This document shows positions 1-7,905 of a DNA stretch of 26,582 nt, one piece after another. Source of the stretch: an uncultured Gammaproteobacteria bacterium. GTDB lineage: Bacteria > Pseudomonadota > Gammaproteobacteria > GCA-002705445 > GCA-002716945. Where the stretch lies: positions 1-26,582 of the forward strand of contig CAJWIW010000004.1 in NCBI GenBank assembly GCA_913041865.1. Direction: 5' to 3'. The notes under the pieces are model-generated. The model ran no database searches. It was not told where the DNA came from and was given only the letters and a program-made list of their open reading frames with translations. Numbering within the stretch: position 1 is the first letter of the stretch; every line of letters begins with the position of its first letter. Made by a program: the position numbers and the translations under genes.

Positions 1-27
1 TGGAATAATAATTGCTTGTGGTTACTT

Positions 28-789
28 ATGGATCAAGAACTTTATATTAAAGAGATAAATGGAATTAAAAAAAATATAATCAATCATCCACTATTTCGTA
101 TGAAATTTAATAAGAAACAATTGAGTGTTTTTATGAGTACTCATATTTATGCAGTTTGGAGTTTTATGAGTATTGTTAAATCCCTCCAAAAAAACCTAAC
201 TCCTCAATCAATTCCATGGACCCCTAACCAAAGCACTCGAAATGGAATGGCGAGATTCATAAACGAAATCATATACTCAGAGGAGTCAGATGAAATATCA
301 AGAAATATTTATTCATCGCATTTTGAAATGTATATATCAGCTATGAGAATTGTCGGAGCCAACACTAGACCTATATTAAGCCTAATATCATATTTTGAAA
401 AAAATGATTACTCTAAAAAACATATTCACAGCCTAGATTTACCAATATGGGTGAAACACTTTATTAATCATGATATATCAATATCAAAATCTAAATCTTT
501 ACCTAAGATCGTAGGTATTTTTTGTTTTGGCAAAGAAACAATAATACCTTCCATGTTTAAACAAATAATTAAAACTATCCCAAAGAAGGGTAATAGTATT
601 CTGATAAGTTATTTTGATAGACATATTGAAATAGATGGTGAAAGGCATGGGCCATTAGCAAAAAAAATTTTTATGGAATTATGCAAAAAAAAATCAGATA
701 GGATCTTGGCATACTCAGCAGCAATAAAAGCGTTACAGCTCAGAGTGAGCATGTGGGATGGTATCTATACAAGTTTGAAAGGCAAATGA
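28..789 (+). CDS. DUF3050 family protein (haem-oxygenase-like fold)
   Basis: A 253-residue protein that I match to DUF3050, a family predicted to adopt the haem-oxygenase-like all-helical fold; its reaction is not established. Family-like landmarks are the N-terminal HPLFRMKF (20-27), H39 and W44 in a helix, an acidic patch at E80, E85, E86 and D88, and the strongly conserved C-terminal stretch RHIEIDGERHGPL (198-210), which contains a D203-x3-H207 pair. In haem-oxygenase-like di-iron oxidases, Glu/Asp/His pairs of this sort bind metal, so a metal enzyme is plausible, but this is inference. I chose ATG 28; a TTG at 16 in the same frame would add four residues, and the frame stays open to the window edge. 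It lies 85 bases before ccmD on the same strand. No signal peptide or membrane segment is visible, so it is probably cytoplasmic. Confidence 0.75.
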   Translation: MDQELYIKEINGIKKNIINHPLFRMKFNKKQLSVFMSTHIYAVWSFMSIVKSLQKNLTPQSIPWTPNQSTRNGMARFINEIIYSEESDEISRNIYSSHFEMYISAMRIVGANTRPILSLISYFEKNDYSKKHIHSLDLPIWVKHFINHDISISKSKSLPKIVGIFCFGKETIIPSMFKQIIKTIPKKGNSILISYFDRHIEIDGERHGPLAKKIFMELCKKKSDRILAYSAAIKALQLRVSMWDGIYTSLKGK

Positions 790-874
790 GCAGAATTATA
801 AGGCTCCCCATCAGGCCAAAAGAATACTATTAATAGAGTTTTTATTTAGCAATAGATGGGTTAATATTTGCTCT

Positions 875-1000
875 ATGAAAGACTATTTCGTATATATATT
901 TTCCTCATATTTCATCGTATTAGCGGCGATGATATTGAATTTGATTATCTTATTTTTGACTCACAAGGCTATCAAAAAGGATATATCTAAGCAACAATGA
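875..1000 (+). CDS. ccmD: CcmD, small haem exporter accessory protein
   Basis: A 41-residue protein with one N-terminal membrane helix (about residues 5-28, YFVYIFSSYFIVLAAMILNL) followed by a basic tail, which is the usual CcmD shape. In System I cytochrome c biogenesis, CcmD is needed to release haem-loaded CcmE from CcmC and the CcmAB ATPase in the cytoplasmic membrane. Its TGA stop overlaps the ccmE start by four bases (ATGA, 997-1000), the coupling expected of the ccmD-ccmE pair. The identification rests on size, topology and position rather than residue identity, because CcmD is poorly conserved. No good ribosome-binding site precedes ATG 875. Unusually, ccmC does not lie immediately upstream. 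Confidence 0.85.
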   Translation: MKDYFVYIFSSYFIVLAAMILNLIILFLTHKAIKKDISKQQ

Positions 1001-1452
1001 AAAGGAGATCTAGGAGAGTGATGTTTGTTTCTACGATTCTTATATTAATCAGTTTACTGTTTGTTTTATTCATACAAACTTTTAGTGATAACTTACTATT
1101 TTACAGAAGTCCATCCCAGATTAAAGCTGGTAACATACCCGATGGATATATTTTCAGGGTAGGTGGTGTTGTTTTAGAAAATAGTATTGTGAGGTACGAG
1201 GAAACGACAAAAATAGATTTTATAATTACTGATTTTAGTAATGATTTAAACATCACATATACGGGTATTCTCCCAGATTTGTTTAGAGAGGGTCAAGGTG
1301 TAGTTATGAGAGGCAAGATTAATAATGAAGGTATTTTTGTTGCTGAAGAAGTTTTAGCAAAACACGACGAAACCTACATGCCCCCAGAGTTGACAGATAG
1401 CCTTCAGATAAATGAGTCAGAGATAGAGAGAACGAGTAAATCAATAAGGTAA
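997..1452 (+). CDS. ccmE: CcmE, periplasmic haem chaperone
   Basis: CcmE (151 residues, usual size) takes haem exported by the CcmABCD complex, binds it covalently through a histidine, and passes it to the CcmF/H ligase for attachment to apocytochrome c. The sequence has a basic N terminus (KRRSRR), one membrane anchor (about 8-27), then the small beta-barrel domain. The haem-binding signature LAKHDETYMPPE is intact, with H123 as the covalent haem ligand and Y127 as the conserved axial residue. A flexible polar tail follows. It is translationally coupled to ccmD by an ATGA overlap and lies four bases before ccmF. Confidence 0.97.
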   Translation: MKRRSRRVMFVSTILILISLLFVLFIQTFSDNLLFYRSPSQIKAGNIPDGYIFRVGGVVLENSIVRYEETTKIDFIITDFSNDLNITYTGILPDLFREGQGVVMRGKINNEGIFVAEEVLAKHDETYMPPELTDSLQINESEIERTSKSIR

Positions 1453-1456
1453 GAGA

Positions 1457-3376
1457 ATGTTTGCATATATAGGTTATTTTTTAATTTTACTTGCGCTGTT
1501 AAATATAACATTGATGGTTATTTCTAGACCTCTACTCGCAGGTCAGAAATCAGAGTATGATAGTCTTATTTTATCAACATCAAAATTACAGTTTCCTCTA
1601 GTTTTATCATCTTTCGTTTGTCTTGCAGCCTCATTTGTACTTGATGATTTTTCACTGAGATATATTTCTTCCAATTCAAATTCTGCACTTCCATATTATT
1701 ATAAAATTTCTGCAACATGGGCAGGTCATGAAGGTTCGATGTTGTTATGGTGCTTAATTTTAAGTCTATGGATGTTTCTAGCAAGCGTTTATAGCAAAAC
1801 CTTAGACTCTGACTTTAGAAGAACTTTCTTAACAATAATGGGACTGTTGAACATTGGGTTCCTTGCCTTTTTAGTATTCACATCAAATCCATTTGAGAGA
1901 AATCTCTCGGTCCCAATTGACGGAAAAGATCTAAATCCTTTGTTGCAAGATTTTGGCTTAATCATTCATCCACCTATGTTATATATGGGATATGTAGGAC
2001 TTTCTGTTGTTTTTGCGTTTGCACTCACATGTTGTATTTATCAAGAGTTTAAAAAAGAGTGGGCTCGATGGATTAGACCATGGGCTCTAATGTCATGGGC
2101 TTTTTTGACTCTAGGCATAGCTCTTGGAAGTTGGTGGGCATACTATGAATTAGGATGGGGCGGATGGTGGTTCTGGGATCCTGTAGAAAATGCTTCATTT
2201 ATGCCATGGCTGGTCACGACTGCTTTAATTCATTCGCTGATAATCTGCGAGCAGAAATCAATGTTCAAAAACTGGACAATAATACTCGCAATTTTTGCAT
2301 TTACACTCAGTATACTGGGTACTTTTTTAGTTAGATCAGGTATCTTAATTTCGGTTCATTCATTTGCTAATGACCCTGCGCGTGGAGCATTCATACTAAT
2401 TTTCCTAGCTTTAATTCTTGGAATATCTCTTTTGATTTACATGCGGAATTCTTCTAAGATGCATGATCCATTCTCATTTAAACTTATTTCAAAAGAGAGT
2501 TTTTTCTTGATTAATAATATACTTCTTGTCACGGCAACTTTTACAATTCTTCTCGGTACGATATACCCTCTAGTTCTAGACCTTTTAGGCCTAGAAAAAA
2601 TCTCCGTTGGAACACCATATTACAACGCAGTCTTTTTACCTATAATGACACCACTAGTTTTATTAGCTGGATATATTCCCATTTATGTTTTCTTCAGAAA
2701 TAATCAAAATCAAGAATTAATCAGATATTTCTTCATTAGCATCTTAATAGTAGCTTTTTTCACATTAATTAGTGGTCTGCTGACATCAACACCGAATATA
2801 TTTGTACTTCTTAGCTTGTTCATATTTTTTTGGATTAGCGTTAATCTCACATTTTTCATTTATCGAAGATATAAGGATCTAAAAAGTTTTAGTTTTCTGT
2901 TAAAAAACTCAGGGATGTTATTGGCTCATTTTGGTTTAGCAGTATTCGTTCTTGGTGCAACAATCGTTGAGAATAACAAAATAGAGAGGGAGGAAGTATT
3001 ACAGTTAGGTGATACAGTTACACTTAAAGACTACCAGTTCACTTTTTCGGATTTAGAGGAATTCGAAGGGCCAAATTATAAATCTGTCAGAGCAGAGTTC
3101 GTTGTTGTAAAAGATGGTGCTCCTGAATCTGTTTTGTATCCTGAAAAACGTCTATACTTTTCCAGTGACATGCCCATGACTGAGGCAGGCATATCTCCTG
3201 GTTTCACTCGTGACCTCTATATAACCCTAGGTAATGTTGTATCAGAGACCAAATGGTCTGTCAGGATCTACCACAAACCACTAATACGTTTGATTTGGCT
3301 TGGTGCGTTATTAATGGTAATCGGTGCAATACTTAGTATAATTTTTAGGAGAAATGAAAAATTAGTAAGAGGATAA
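1457..3376 (+). CDS. ccmF: CcmF, haem lyase subunit of cytochrome c maturation
   Basis: CcmF (639 residues, typical length) is the large integral membrane core of the System I haem ligase; with CcmH and CcmI it joins haem from CcmE to the CxxCH thiols of apocytochrome c at the periplasmic face. The protein has about 14-15 hydrophobic segments. Diagnostic motifs are WAGHEGSMLLW (88-98), HPPMLYMG (171-178) and the Trp-rich haem-handling motif GWGGWWFWDPVENASF (233-248). Conserved histidines H91, H171 and H259 fit known haem ligand positions, and a soluble periplasmic domain near 500-610 precedes a last membrane helix. It sits mid-operon, four bases after ccmE and four before ccmG. Nothing is truncated. 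Confidence 0.97.
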   Translation: MFAYIGYFLILLALLNITLMVISRPLLAGQKSEYDSLILSTSKLQFPLVLSSFVCLAASFVLDDFSLRYISSNSNSALPYYYKISATWAGHEGSMLLWCLILSLWMFLASVYSKTLDSDFRRTFLTIMGLLNIGFLAFLVFTSNPFERNLSVPIDGKDLNPLLQDFGLIIHPPMLYMGYVGLSVVFAFALTCCIYQEFKKEWARWIRPWALMSWAFLTLGIALGSWWAYYELGWGGWWFWDPVENASFMPWLVTTALIHSLIICEQKSMFKNWTIILAIFAFTLSILGTFLVRSGILISVHSFANDPARGAFILIFLALILGISLLIYMRNSSKMHDPFSFKLISKESFFLINNILLVTATFTILLGTIYPLVLDLLGLEKISVGTPYYNAVFLPIMTPLVLLAGYIPIYVFFRNNQNQELIRYFFISILIVAFFTLISGLLTSTPNIFVLLSLFIFFWISVNLTFFIYRRYKDLKSFSFLLKNSGMLLAHFGLAVFVLGATIVENNKIEREEVLQLGDTVTLKDYQFTFSDLEEFEGPNYKSVRAEFVVVKDGAPESVLYPEKRLYFSSDMPMTEAGISPGFTRDLYITLGNVVSETKWSVRIYHKPLIRLIWLGALLMVIGAILSIIFRRNEKLVRG

Positions 3377-3380
3377 TAAT

Positions 3381-3905
3381 TTGAAAAAAAGTGTGATTTT
3401 ACTAATTTTCCTTATCTTTTTTGTTACTTTATCACTAGGGTTACTTATTGATACAAAAGATGTAGACTCACCTCTTGTTGGCAAGCCGATGCCAAGTTTT
3501 AATCTAGAGGAGCTAAAGACGGGCAATCTTGTAAGCTCTCAATATTTTCCAGAAAATGCTTTTCTTATAAATGTATGGGCTAGTTGGTGCTTAGAATGTA
3601 CAAGAGAACACATGCTTCTAAAGAATATTCAACAACAAGGCATAGATATAATTGGTATAAATTATAAAGATAATCGGAGTGACGCATTAGGTTGGTTAGC
3701 AATTTATGGTAATCCATACCTATTTAATATTCATGACATAAATGGTGAATTAGGTCTTGAAATGGGGGTTTATGGAGTTCCAGAAACGTTTATAATTGAC
3801 AAAAAAGGAATCATTATAGACAAATTTATAGGTGCAATTGATGAGAAAATATTTAAAAATAGCATTCTTCCAAAAATGCAGAAAGCTAATCAAAATAAGT
3901 TTTAG
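3381..3905 (+). CDS. ccmG: CcmG/DsbE, thioredoxin-like thiol reductase
   Basis: CcmG (174 residues) is a membrane-tethered periplasmic thioredoxin-fold protein that keeps the apocytochrome c CxxCH thiols reduced for haem attachment. An N-terminal anchor (about 4-23) is followed by the fold. The redox motif is WC70-LE-C73, in the context NVWASWCLEC, and the conserved cis-proline is P134 in YGVPETF. A family-typical acidic residue occurs just after the CxxC helix starts (E76). The start codon is TTG at 3381; no in-frame ATG gives a full anchor, so I accept TTG. The 3' end overlaps the start of ccmH by about 65 bases. The CLEC dipeptide differs from the more usual CPxC form. Confidence 0.95.
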   Translation: MKKSVILLIFLIFFVTLSLGLLIDTKDVDSPLVGKPMPSFNLEELKTGNLVSSQYFPENAFLINVWASWCLECTREHMLLKNIQQQGIDIIGINYKDNRSDALGWLAIYGNPYLFNIHDINGELGLEMGVYGVPETFIIDKKGIIIDKFIGAIDEKIFKNSILPKMQKANQNKF

Positions 3906-4248
3906 TACTCTAATACTCTCATATTCATCAATGACAATGTCTACTTTGCAATTAGATGAAGAGTCACTTTACAACTCCTTAATTAAAGAAGTCAGGTGTA
4001 TGGTATGCCAGAATCAAAATATAGCTGAATCAGAGGCACCTCTGGCAGTTGATTTGCGAAACAAAATAAAAGAAATGATTAAAAATGGAAAAAGCGAAAG
4101 TGAAATAAAACAATTTATGTCTGATAGATACAGTAGTTTTATCTTATATGATCCTCCAGTGAATAAACAGAATATAGTCTTATGGTTTGGACCATTATTA
4201 TTTATGATAATTATTACATTTTTATTATTTAAAAAGGGAGTGAGATAA
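3841..4248 (+). CDS. ccmH: CcmH, RCxxC thiol-disulfide subunit of haem lyase
   Basis: CcmH (about 135 residues) is a small periplasmic, C-terminally anchored protein whose cysteine pair exchanges disulfides with apocytochrome c and CcmG. The signature VRCMVCQNQNIAESEAPLA is present with C53 and C56, followed by the three-helix bundle (DLRNKIKEMIKNGKSESEIK) and the YDPP turn before the C-terminal membrane helix (about 113-130). I chose ATG 3841: it gives a basic stretch, then a hydrophobic signal segment ending near MTMS (31-34). GTG 3832 would add three residues, and no ATG, GTG or TTG lies closer to the hydrophobic segment. The gene therefore begins inside ccmG in another frame. Its TAA overlaps the ccmI ATG by one base. 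Confidence 0.93.
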   Translation: MRKYLKIAFFQKCRKLIKISFSTLILSYSSMTMSTLQLDEESLYNSLIKEVRCMVCQNQNIAESEAPLAVDLRNKIKEMIKNGKSESEIKQFMSDRYSSFILYDPPVNKQNIVLWFGPLLFMIIITFLLFKKGVR

Positions 4249-5234
4249 TGATTTTTGTTATTTTCTCCGCAATAAGCATTTTATATATTTTCTATTTATA
4301 TAAAAACTACGGGGAGAAATCACAAATCAACTTGAAAAATTTAAGGCTAGTCCTACCTTTCTTCGTCATTACCGCTGGATTAATCGTTGTTTTCCAGATA
4401 GATTCTGGTATTCACCTTAAAGATGAATATTCTAAATTATCCGAAAGGAATATGAAAATAAGAGAAAACATAAAAATCATAAAAAATAATATCCCAATTC
4501 TAGAGGAGCAGGTAAGAGATGAACCAAACAATCTCAGAGGTAATATAATGTTGGGCAAGTCTTATATGTTGATTAATGAATTTTCACAGTCTGCACAATT
4601 CTTTAAGAAAGCGATATCGATAGAAAGTAATGATCCTGATTTATTATTAGATTATATATTTGTACTTAGAAAAATCGATGAAAAAAAAAATAAGGTCGAG
4701 ATAATTAATACGTACGAAAAACTCATAACAACCAACTCTGATAATGTGAATAATTATAATATGTACCTTAATTACTTATTTGAAATTAATGATGTTAAAA
4801 CAACTAAACTTGTTCTTAGCAAAGTTATTGAAAATCCAAATATTGGTAACAAAGATTCATACAAGAAAGCTTTAGATGATCTAAATAAAAACACACAAAT
4901 CTCTCATATGGTAAAGATAAAATTATCAAAGGATGTCATTTCAACTCTTCAGCAGTCTAAAAATGTTTTTTTTATACTACGGTCAGATAAACCAGCTCCA
5001 TTTGCCGTCAAAAGAATGAAAAGTGCGCAAATAGTTTCGGAGATTCTTATATCAGATAATAACATAATGATAAATAATTCTGACCAATTACCAACAAAGG
5101 TTACTCTTCTCATAAAAACTAGTAATGAAGATTTTGTAAATACTGAGATGAAAACTGTGTACCAGTCTGACTTGATAAGCCTTAAAAATTACAATAACAC
5201 CGAGATTTTTGTTGACAAAGTACTGATTAATTAA
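4248..5234 (+). CDS. ccmI: CcmI, TPR chaperone for apocytochrome c
   Basis: CcmI (328 residues) holds apocytochrome c at the membrane and presents it to CcmF/CcmH. There are two membrane segments (about 1-17 and 33-52) and a periplasmic region starting with a charged helical stretch, then TPR-like repeats (about 90-200, for example NLRGNIMLGKSYMLINEFSQ). The C-terminal domain (about 220-328) is beta-rich and resembles the part of CcmH/CcmI fusions with the FVILRSDKPAPFAVKR-type pattern, seen here as FFILRSDKPAPFAVKRM. The loop between the two helices is only about 15 residues, much shorter than in many CcmI proteins. A run of ten A at 4681-4690 lies in frame. It ends the operon, seven bases from the convergent trhO. 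Confidence 0.88.
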   Translation: MIFVIFSAISILYIFYLYKNYGEKSQINLKNLRLVLPFFVITAGLIVVFQIDSGIHLKDEYSKLSERNMKIRENIKIIKNNIPILEEQVRDEPNNLRGNIMLGKSYMLINEFSQSAQFFKKAISIESNDPDLLLDYIFVLRKIDEKKNKVEIINTYEKLITTNSDNVNNYNMYLNYLFEINDVKTTKLVLSKVIENPNIGNKDSYKKALDDLNKNTQISHMVKIKLSKDVISTLQQSKNVFFILRSDKPAPFAVKRMKSAQIVSEILISDNNIMINNSDQLPTKVTLLIKTSNEDFVNTEMKTVYQSDLISLKNYNNTEIFVDKVLIN

Positions 5235-5241
5235 TTTCTTT

Positions 5242-5940
5242 CTAATAAGTAATTCTATCATCAAAAACAAAACATTCACCTTGCCAGTTTGTACTGTTCG
5301 GCTTGTCTCGCAGATAATTAATAATACCACCACGCAGTTGATAGATTTTTTTATACCCTAGCTTTCTCAAAACCAGTGAAGCTTTTTCACACCTTATACC
5401 ACCTGTACAGAATATTCCTATATCTTTAGATTTTGCAGGTAACGAGAGCTTATTAATTTTATTCTCTAGATCACTAAAATTATATAAATCTAGATTGATT
5501 GAATTTTTAAAACTACCCATCAAATACTCAAATTTATTCCTTGTATCAATGATGGTTGTATCACTTGACATCAATTTATCCCACCCTGATGAATCAACAT
5601 GTTCATGATCTATTATTTGATTCTGCTGCAAATGAAAACCTAGTTTAATAATTTCTTTTTTAATCTTGACTTTTAACTTAGTAAAAGCCACTTCGCTTAC
5701 CTTATCTTCGTTAAAAAAAACCTTATGTATCTTCAATCTTCTCAGAAGGAATTTTTTTGACTCTTCAATTTTAATTCTATCACCACATATATTTATATTT
5801 ACACCCTCAGGCGACAGTATAATGGTTCCCTGTATATTCCTTTGTGACATAAAACGCCAAATTTCTTTTTTTAAGATTTCTAATGATTGTAGTTTTATAA
5901 ATTTATAAAAACTTAATACACTTATTATTTTTTCTGACAT
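5242..5940 (-). CDS. trhO: TrhO, tRNA uridine-34 hydroxylase (rhodanese family)
   Basis: TrhO (YceA/UPF0176) makes 5-hydroxyuridine at wobble position 34 of certain tRNAs using molecular oxygen. The protein has an N-terminal UPF0176 domain (about 1-95, with GTIILSPEGVNINICG near 38-53) and a rhodanese domain (about 105-215), with the active-site loop CTGGIRCEKAS and the catalytic cysteine at C178. At 232 residues it is shorter than E. coli TrhO (350). It ends just after WQGECFVFDDRI, so the Cys-containing C-terminal region of long versions is absent; short forms exist in other proteobacteria. The start overlaps the end of the O-methyltransferase gene by 16 bases, suggesting one transcript. 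Confidence 0.9.
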   Translation of the reverse strand: MSEKIISVLSFYKFIKLQSLEILKKEIWRFMSQRNIQGTIILSPEGVNINICGDRIKIEESKKFLLRRLKIHKVFFNEDKVSEVAFTKLKVKIKKEIIKLGFHLQQNQIIDHEHVDSSGWDKLMSSDTTIIDTRNKFEYLMGSFKNSINLDLYNFSDLENKINKLSLPAKSKDIGIFCTGGIRCEKASLVLRKLGYKKIYQLRGGIINYLRDKPNSTNWQGECFVFDDRITY

Positions 5941-6593
5941 ATCGTCATTCCATCATACATTGTTAACATGCAATGTCTTACACGTTTATCACTTGCTATT
6001 GTATTATTAAGTTTCTTAATAGTGGCTGTGCTTTGTGACTGATCATTAGGATCAAGCACTTTACCCTTCCAAACGGTATTATCAACCATTATCAGACCCC
6101 CTGATTTAATCAACAGCATTGACTTTTCATAATAGTCAATATAGTTTGCTTTATCTGCATCGATGAACACGAAATCATATTCTCCTTTTTGACCTCTATT
6201 TATGAAATCATCTAGAACCTCATTACCTTCACTTAACATTAGCTCTATTTTGTTATCAACACCCGCTTTTTTCCAAAATTCACGTGCTATTTTTGTATAT
6301 TGTTCTGATGGATCAATAGCATATAATTTACCATGATCAACCATGCCCTTAGCGATACAAATAGAACTATAACCAGTGAATACTCCAATTTCTATACATT
6401 TACTAAAATTACCTAGCCTACATATGATTTCAATGAGTTTACCTTGACTGGAACCTATCTGCATTATCGATGCATCACCAAGTGAACGAGTAACCTCCCT
6501 AAGATCAGTTAGTGTTTGATCTTTCTCGTATCCCACAAGATCGACATAATCTCTTAACTCTTTTGAGTTGAGCTGTATTTCTTTCAAACGCAT
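5925..6593 (-). CDS. Class I SAM-dependent O-methyltransferase (PF01596 type)
   Basis: A 222-residue enzyme of the caffeoyl-CoA/catechol O-methyltransferase family, which moves a methyl group from S-adenosylmethionine to a hydroxyl of a small aromatic substrate with a divalent metal. The SAM site is CIEIGVFTGYSSI (66-78). The metal ligands typical of the family are present as D145 and D171-N172 (IDADKAN and DNTVWKG). The substrate is unknown. I chose ATG 6593, which begins MRLKEIQ one base after the yceI stop; an upstream in-frame start at 6620 would overlap yceI by 26 bases and add nine non-conserved residues. It sits between yceI and trhO in a four-gene minus-strand run; the hydroxylation-linked neighbour trhO does not by itself define its substrate. 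Confidence 0.88.
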   Translation of the reverse strand: MRLKEIQLNSKELRDYVDLVGYEKDQTLTDLREVTRSLGDASIMQIGSSQGKLIEIICRLGNFSKCIEIGVFTGYSSICIAKGMVDHGKLYAIDPSEQYTKIAREFWKKAGVDNKIELMLSEGNEVLDDFINRGQKGEYDFVFIDADKANYIDYYEKSMLLIKSGGLIMVDNTVWKGKVLDPNDQSQSTATIKKLNNTIASDKRVRHCMLTMYDGMTICQKK

Positions 6594-6594
6594 G

Positions 6595-7179
6595 TTATTC
6601 CTGACGAGCTTCGAACTCAATTATCAACTCAATCTCATCTCCCACAAGTTCTTTATCTAGAGCATATTTCATTCCATACTCCGATCTCTTAAAACTTGTC
6701 CTAGCAGATACACCCATCACCATCGGTTTGCTCAGGCCTACCCTGAATGGATATTGAGCTATTTTATTTATTTTGAAATCGAGATTAATTGGTTTTGTGA
6801 TACCTAGAAGTGTCAAATTACCCATAATTTGGCCCGGCGTATCATTTAATGCATATTCCTTGACCTCAAATATCATCGTCGGATATTGATCTGTGTTGAG
6901 AAAATCTGGACTCCTCAAATGAGAGTCTCTTTTTTCATGATTTGTAAAAACACTATCGGTATTAACAATAATTGATAAATCTTTCACCTGATTAGAGGCT
7001 TCATCATAAATAAAATCTCCCTCAATATGTTTAAATAAGCCAAGAGTTTTAGAGTAGCCAGCGTGTTCTACTAGAAAACCAAGGCTAAAATGAGAATCAT
7101 CTATTGTATATTTTTTTTCATCAGCAATTAGATGTTGAGATGTAAATATTAATATCAAGCATATAGTAAATCTAAGCAT
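6595..7179 (-). CDS. YceI-family periplasmic lipid-binding protein
   Basis: A 194-residue secreted YceI-family protein. The family folds as a lipocalin-like beta-barrel that binds long isoprenoid or other amphiphilic chains in the periplasm. A signal peptide covers about residues 1-19, ending LIA before DEKKY. The mature part shows family features: YTIDDSHFSLGFLVEHAGYSK near the N terminus, GDFIYDEAS, and the C-terminal F-K-R-SEYGM segment. It overlaps the upstream CDP-alcohol phosphatidyltransferase by eight bases and adjoins the O-methyltransferase, so the three are probably cotranscribed. A lipid-binding protein next to a phospholipid-type synthase raises the possibility of a shared lipid product, which is inference. 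Confidence 0.92.
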   Translation of the reverse strand: MLRFTICLILIFTSQHLIADEKKYTIDDSHFSLGFLVEHAGYSKTLGLFKHIEGDFIYDEASNQVKDLSIIVNTDSVFTNHEKRDSHLRSPDFLNTDQYPTMIFEVKEYALNDTPGQIMGNLTLLGITKPINLDFKINKIAQYPFRVGLSKPMVMGVSARTSFKRSEYGMKYALDKELVGDEIELIIEFEARQE

Positions 7180-7876
7180 TATTCCTCCTATATAACCATA
7201 GAATGTCTTTTATAAACGAAAACACTATGATAGTTATACTGATTATACTAAGAAGTTCTACTAAAAAAAATGATAAAACTTCAAGATTAGATATAATTAA
7301 CATGAAAGTTGTGATCGCACATATAGATTTTCTTCTCATACTGTCATAAAGTTCCGATCTCATCCAAACAAATGCGTATTTCATTAGAAGAAAGATATAC
7401 CTCAATAAAGGGATCAGCCATAAGAAATATAATGCGCTATAAGATAGAGTAATTGATAGAACAAGTACAAATAAAAATATGTTATCCACTTCCTGATCAA
7501 ATAAGAATCCAAAGTCTGTAATTTGTTTTAGCTTCCTGGCAATATAACCATCCAACCAATCCATGATAAAAACTAAAAAAGAAAAGAATATAAAATAAAG
7601 CGAATAATATGTATTATCAATATTATCTCTAGATAATATCAAAATTAGTAACGTGATGATTATAATCAATCTAAAATATGTAATATAATTTGCTAAATTT
7701 ATACTTTGTAACTTGGATTTATGCATAGCTATAGACACTAAACATGCCAAAAAAATCTGCAGAAAAAAATTATAGGATAGTATACCTCTTAAGGTTTCTA
7801 CATCAGTTATAATTAAAATAATTACGGTAGAAGTAATTATAGATAAAGGTATAAGTTTTAATAGTATACTTACCAT
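7172..7876 (-). CDS. CDP-alcohol phosphatidyltransferase family membrane enzyme
   Basis: A 234-residue membrane enzyme of the family that moves the diacylglycerol-phosphate (or other phospho) group of a CDP-linked donor onto an alcohol. The catalytic signature D-x2-D-G-x2-A-R-x8-G-x3-D-x3-D is complete, with D106, D109, G110, A113, R114, G123, D127 and D131, and is preceded by the family's N-terminal NYITYFRL helix (63-70). About seven hydrophobic segments are visible. The acceptor alcohol cannot be read from sequence. A housekeeping phosphatidylglycerophosphate or phosphatidylserine synthase is less likely because the N-terminal 55 residues are extra and the gene stands head-to-head with the pterin-like cluster, 29 bases from its first gene. 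Homologues in such clusters are usually annotated only by family. Confidence 0.85.
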   Translation of the reverse strand: MVSILLKLIPLSIITSTVIILIITDVETLRGILSYNFFLQIFLACLVSIAMHKSKLQSINLANYITYFRLIIIITLLILILSRDNIDNTYYSLYFIFFSFLVFIMDWLDGYIARKLKQITDFGFLFDQEVDNIFLFVLVLSITLSYSALYFLWLIPLLRYIFLLMKYAFVWMRSELYDSMRRKSICAITTFMLIISNLEVLSFFLVELLSIISITIIVFSFIKDILWLYRRNNA

Positions 7877-7905
7877 AAGTATTTATAATAGTACTTTATA
7901 AGAAT
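7877..7905. promoter_or_regulatory. Short divergent intergenic region with a -10-like box
   Basis: Only 29 bases separate the start codons of the CDP-alcohol phosphatidyltransferase (-) and the MDR dehydrogenase (+). The + strand contains TATAAT at 7884-7889, a perfect -10 hexamer, but no convincing -35 sits 16-18 bases upstream. Transcription from it would give a leader of about ten bases. Both directions must be driven from here or from within the opposing gene. Confidence 0.3.

Noticed and set aside
790..874. Terminator between the DUF3050 gene and ccmD
   Set aside because: There is a ten-base palindrome CTATTAATAG followed by a short T-run (near 829-845), but no loop and no G-C stem, so it is not a convincing intrinsic terminator.
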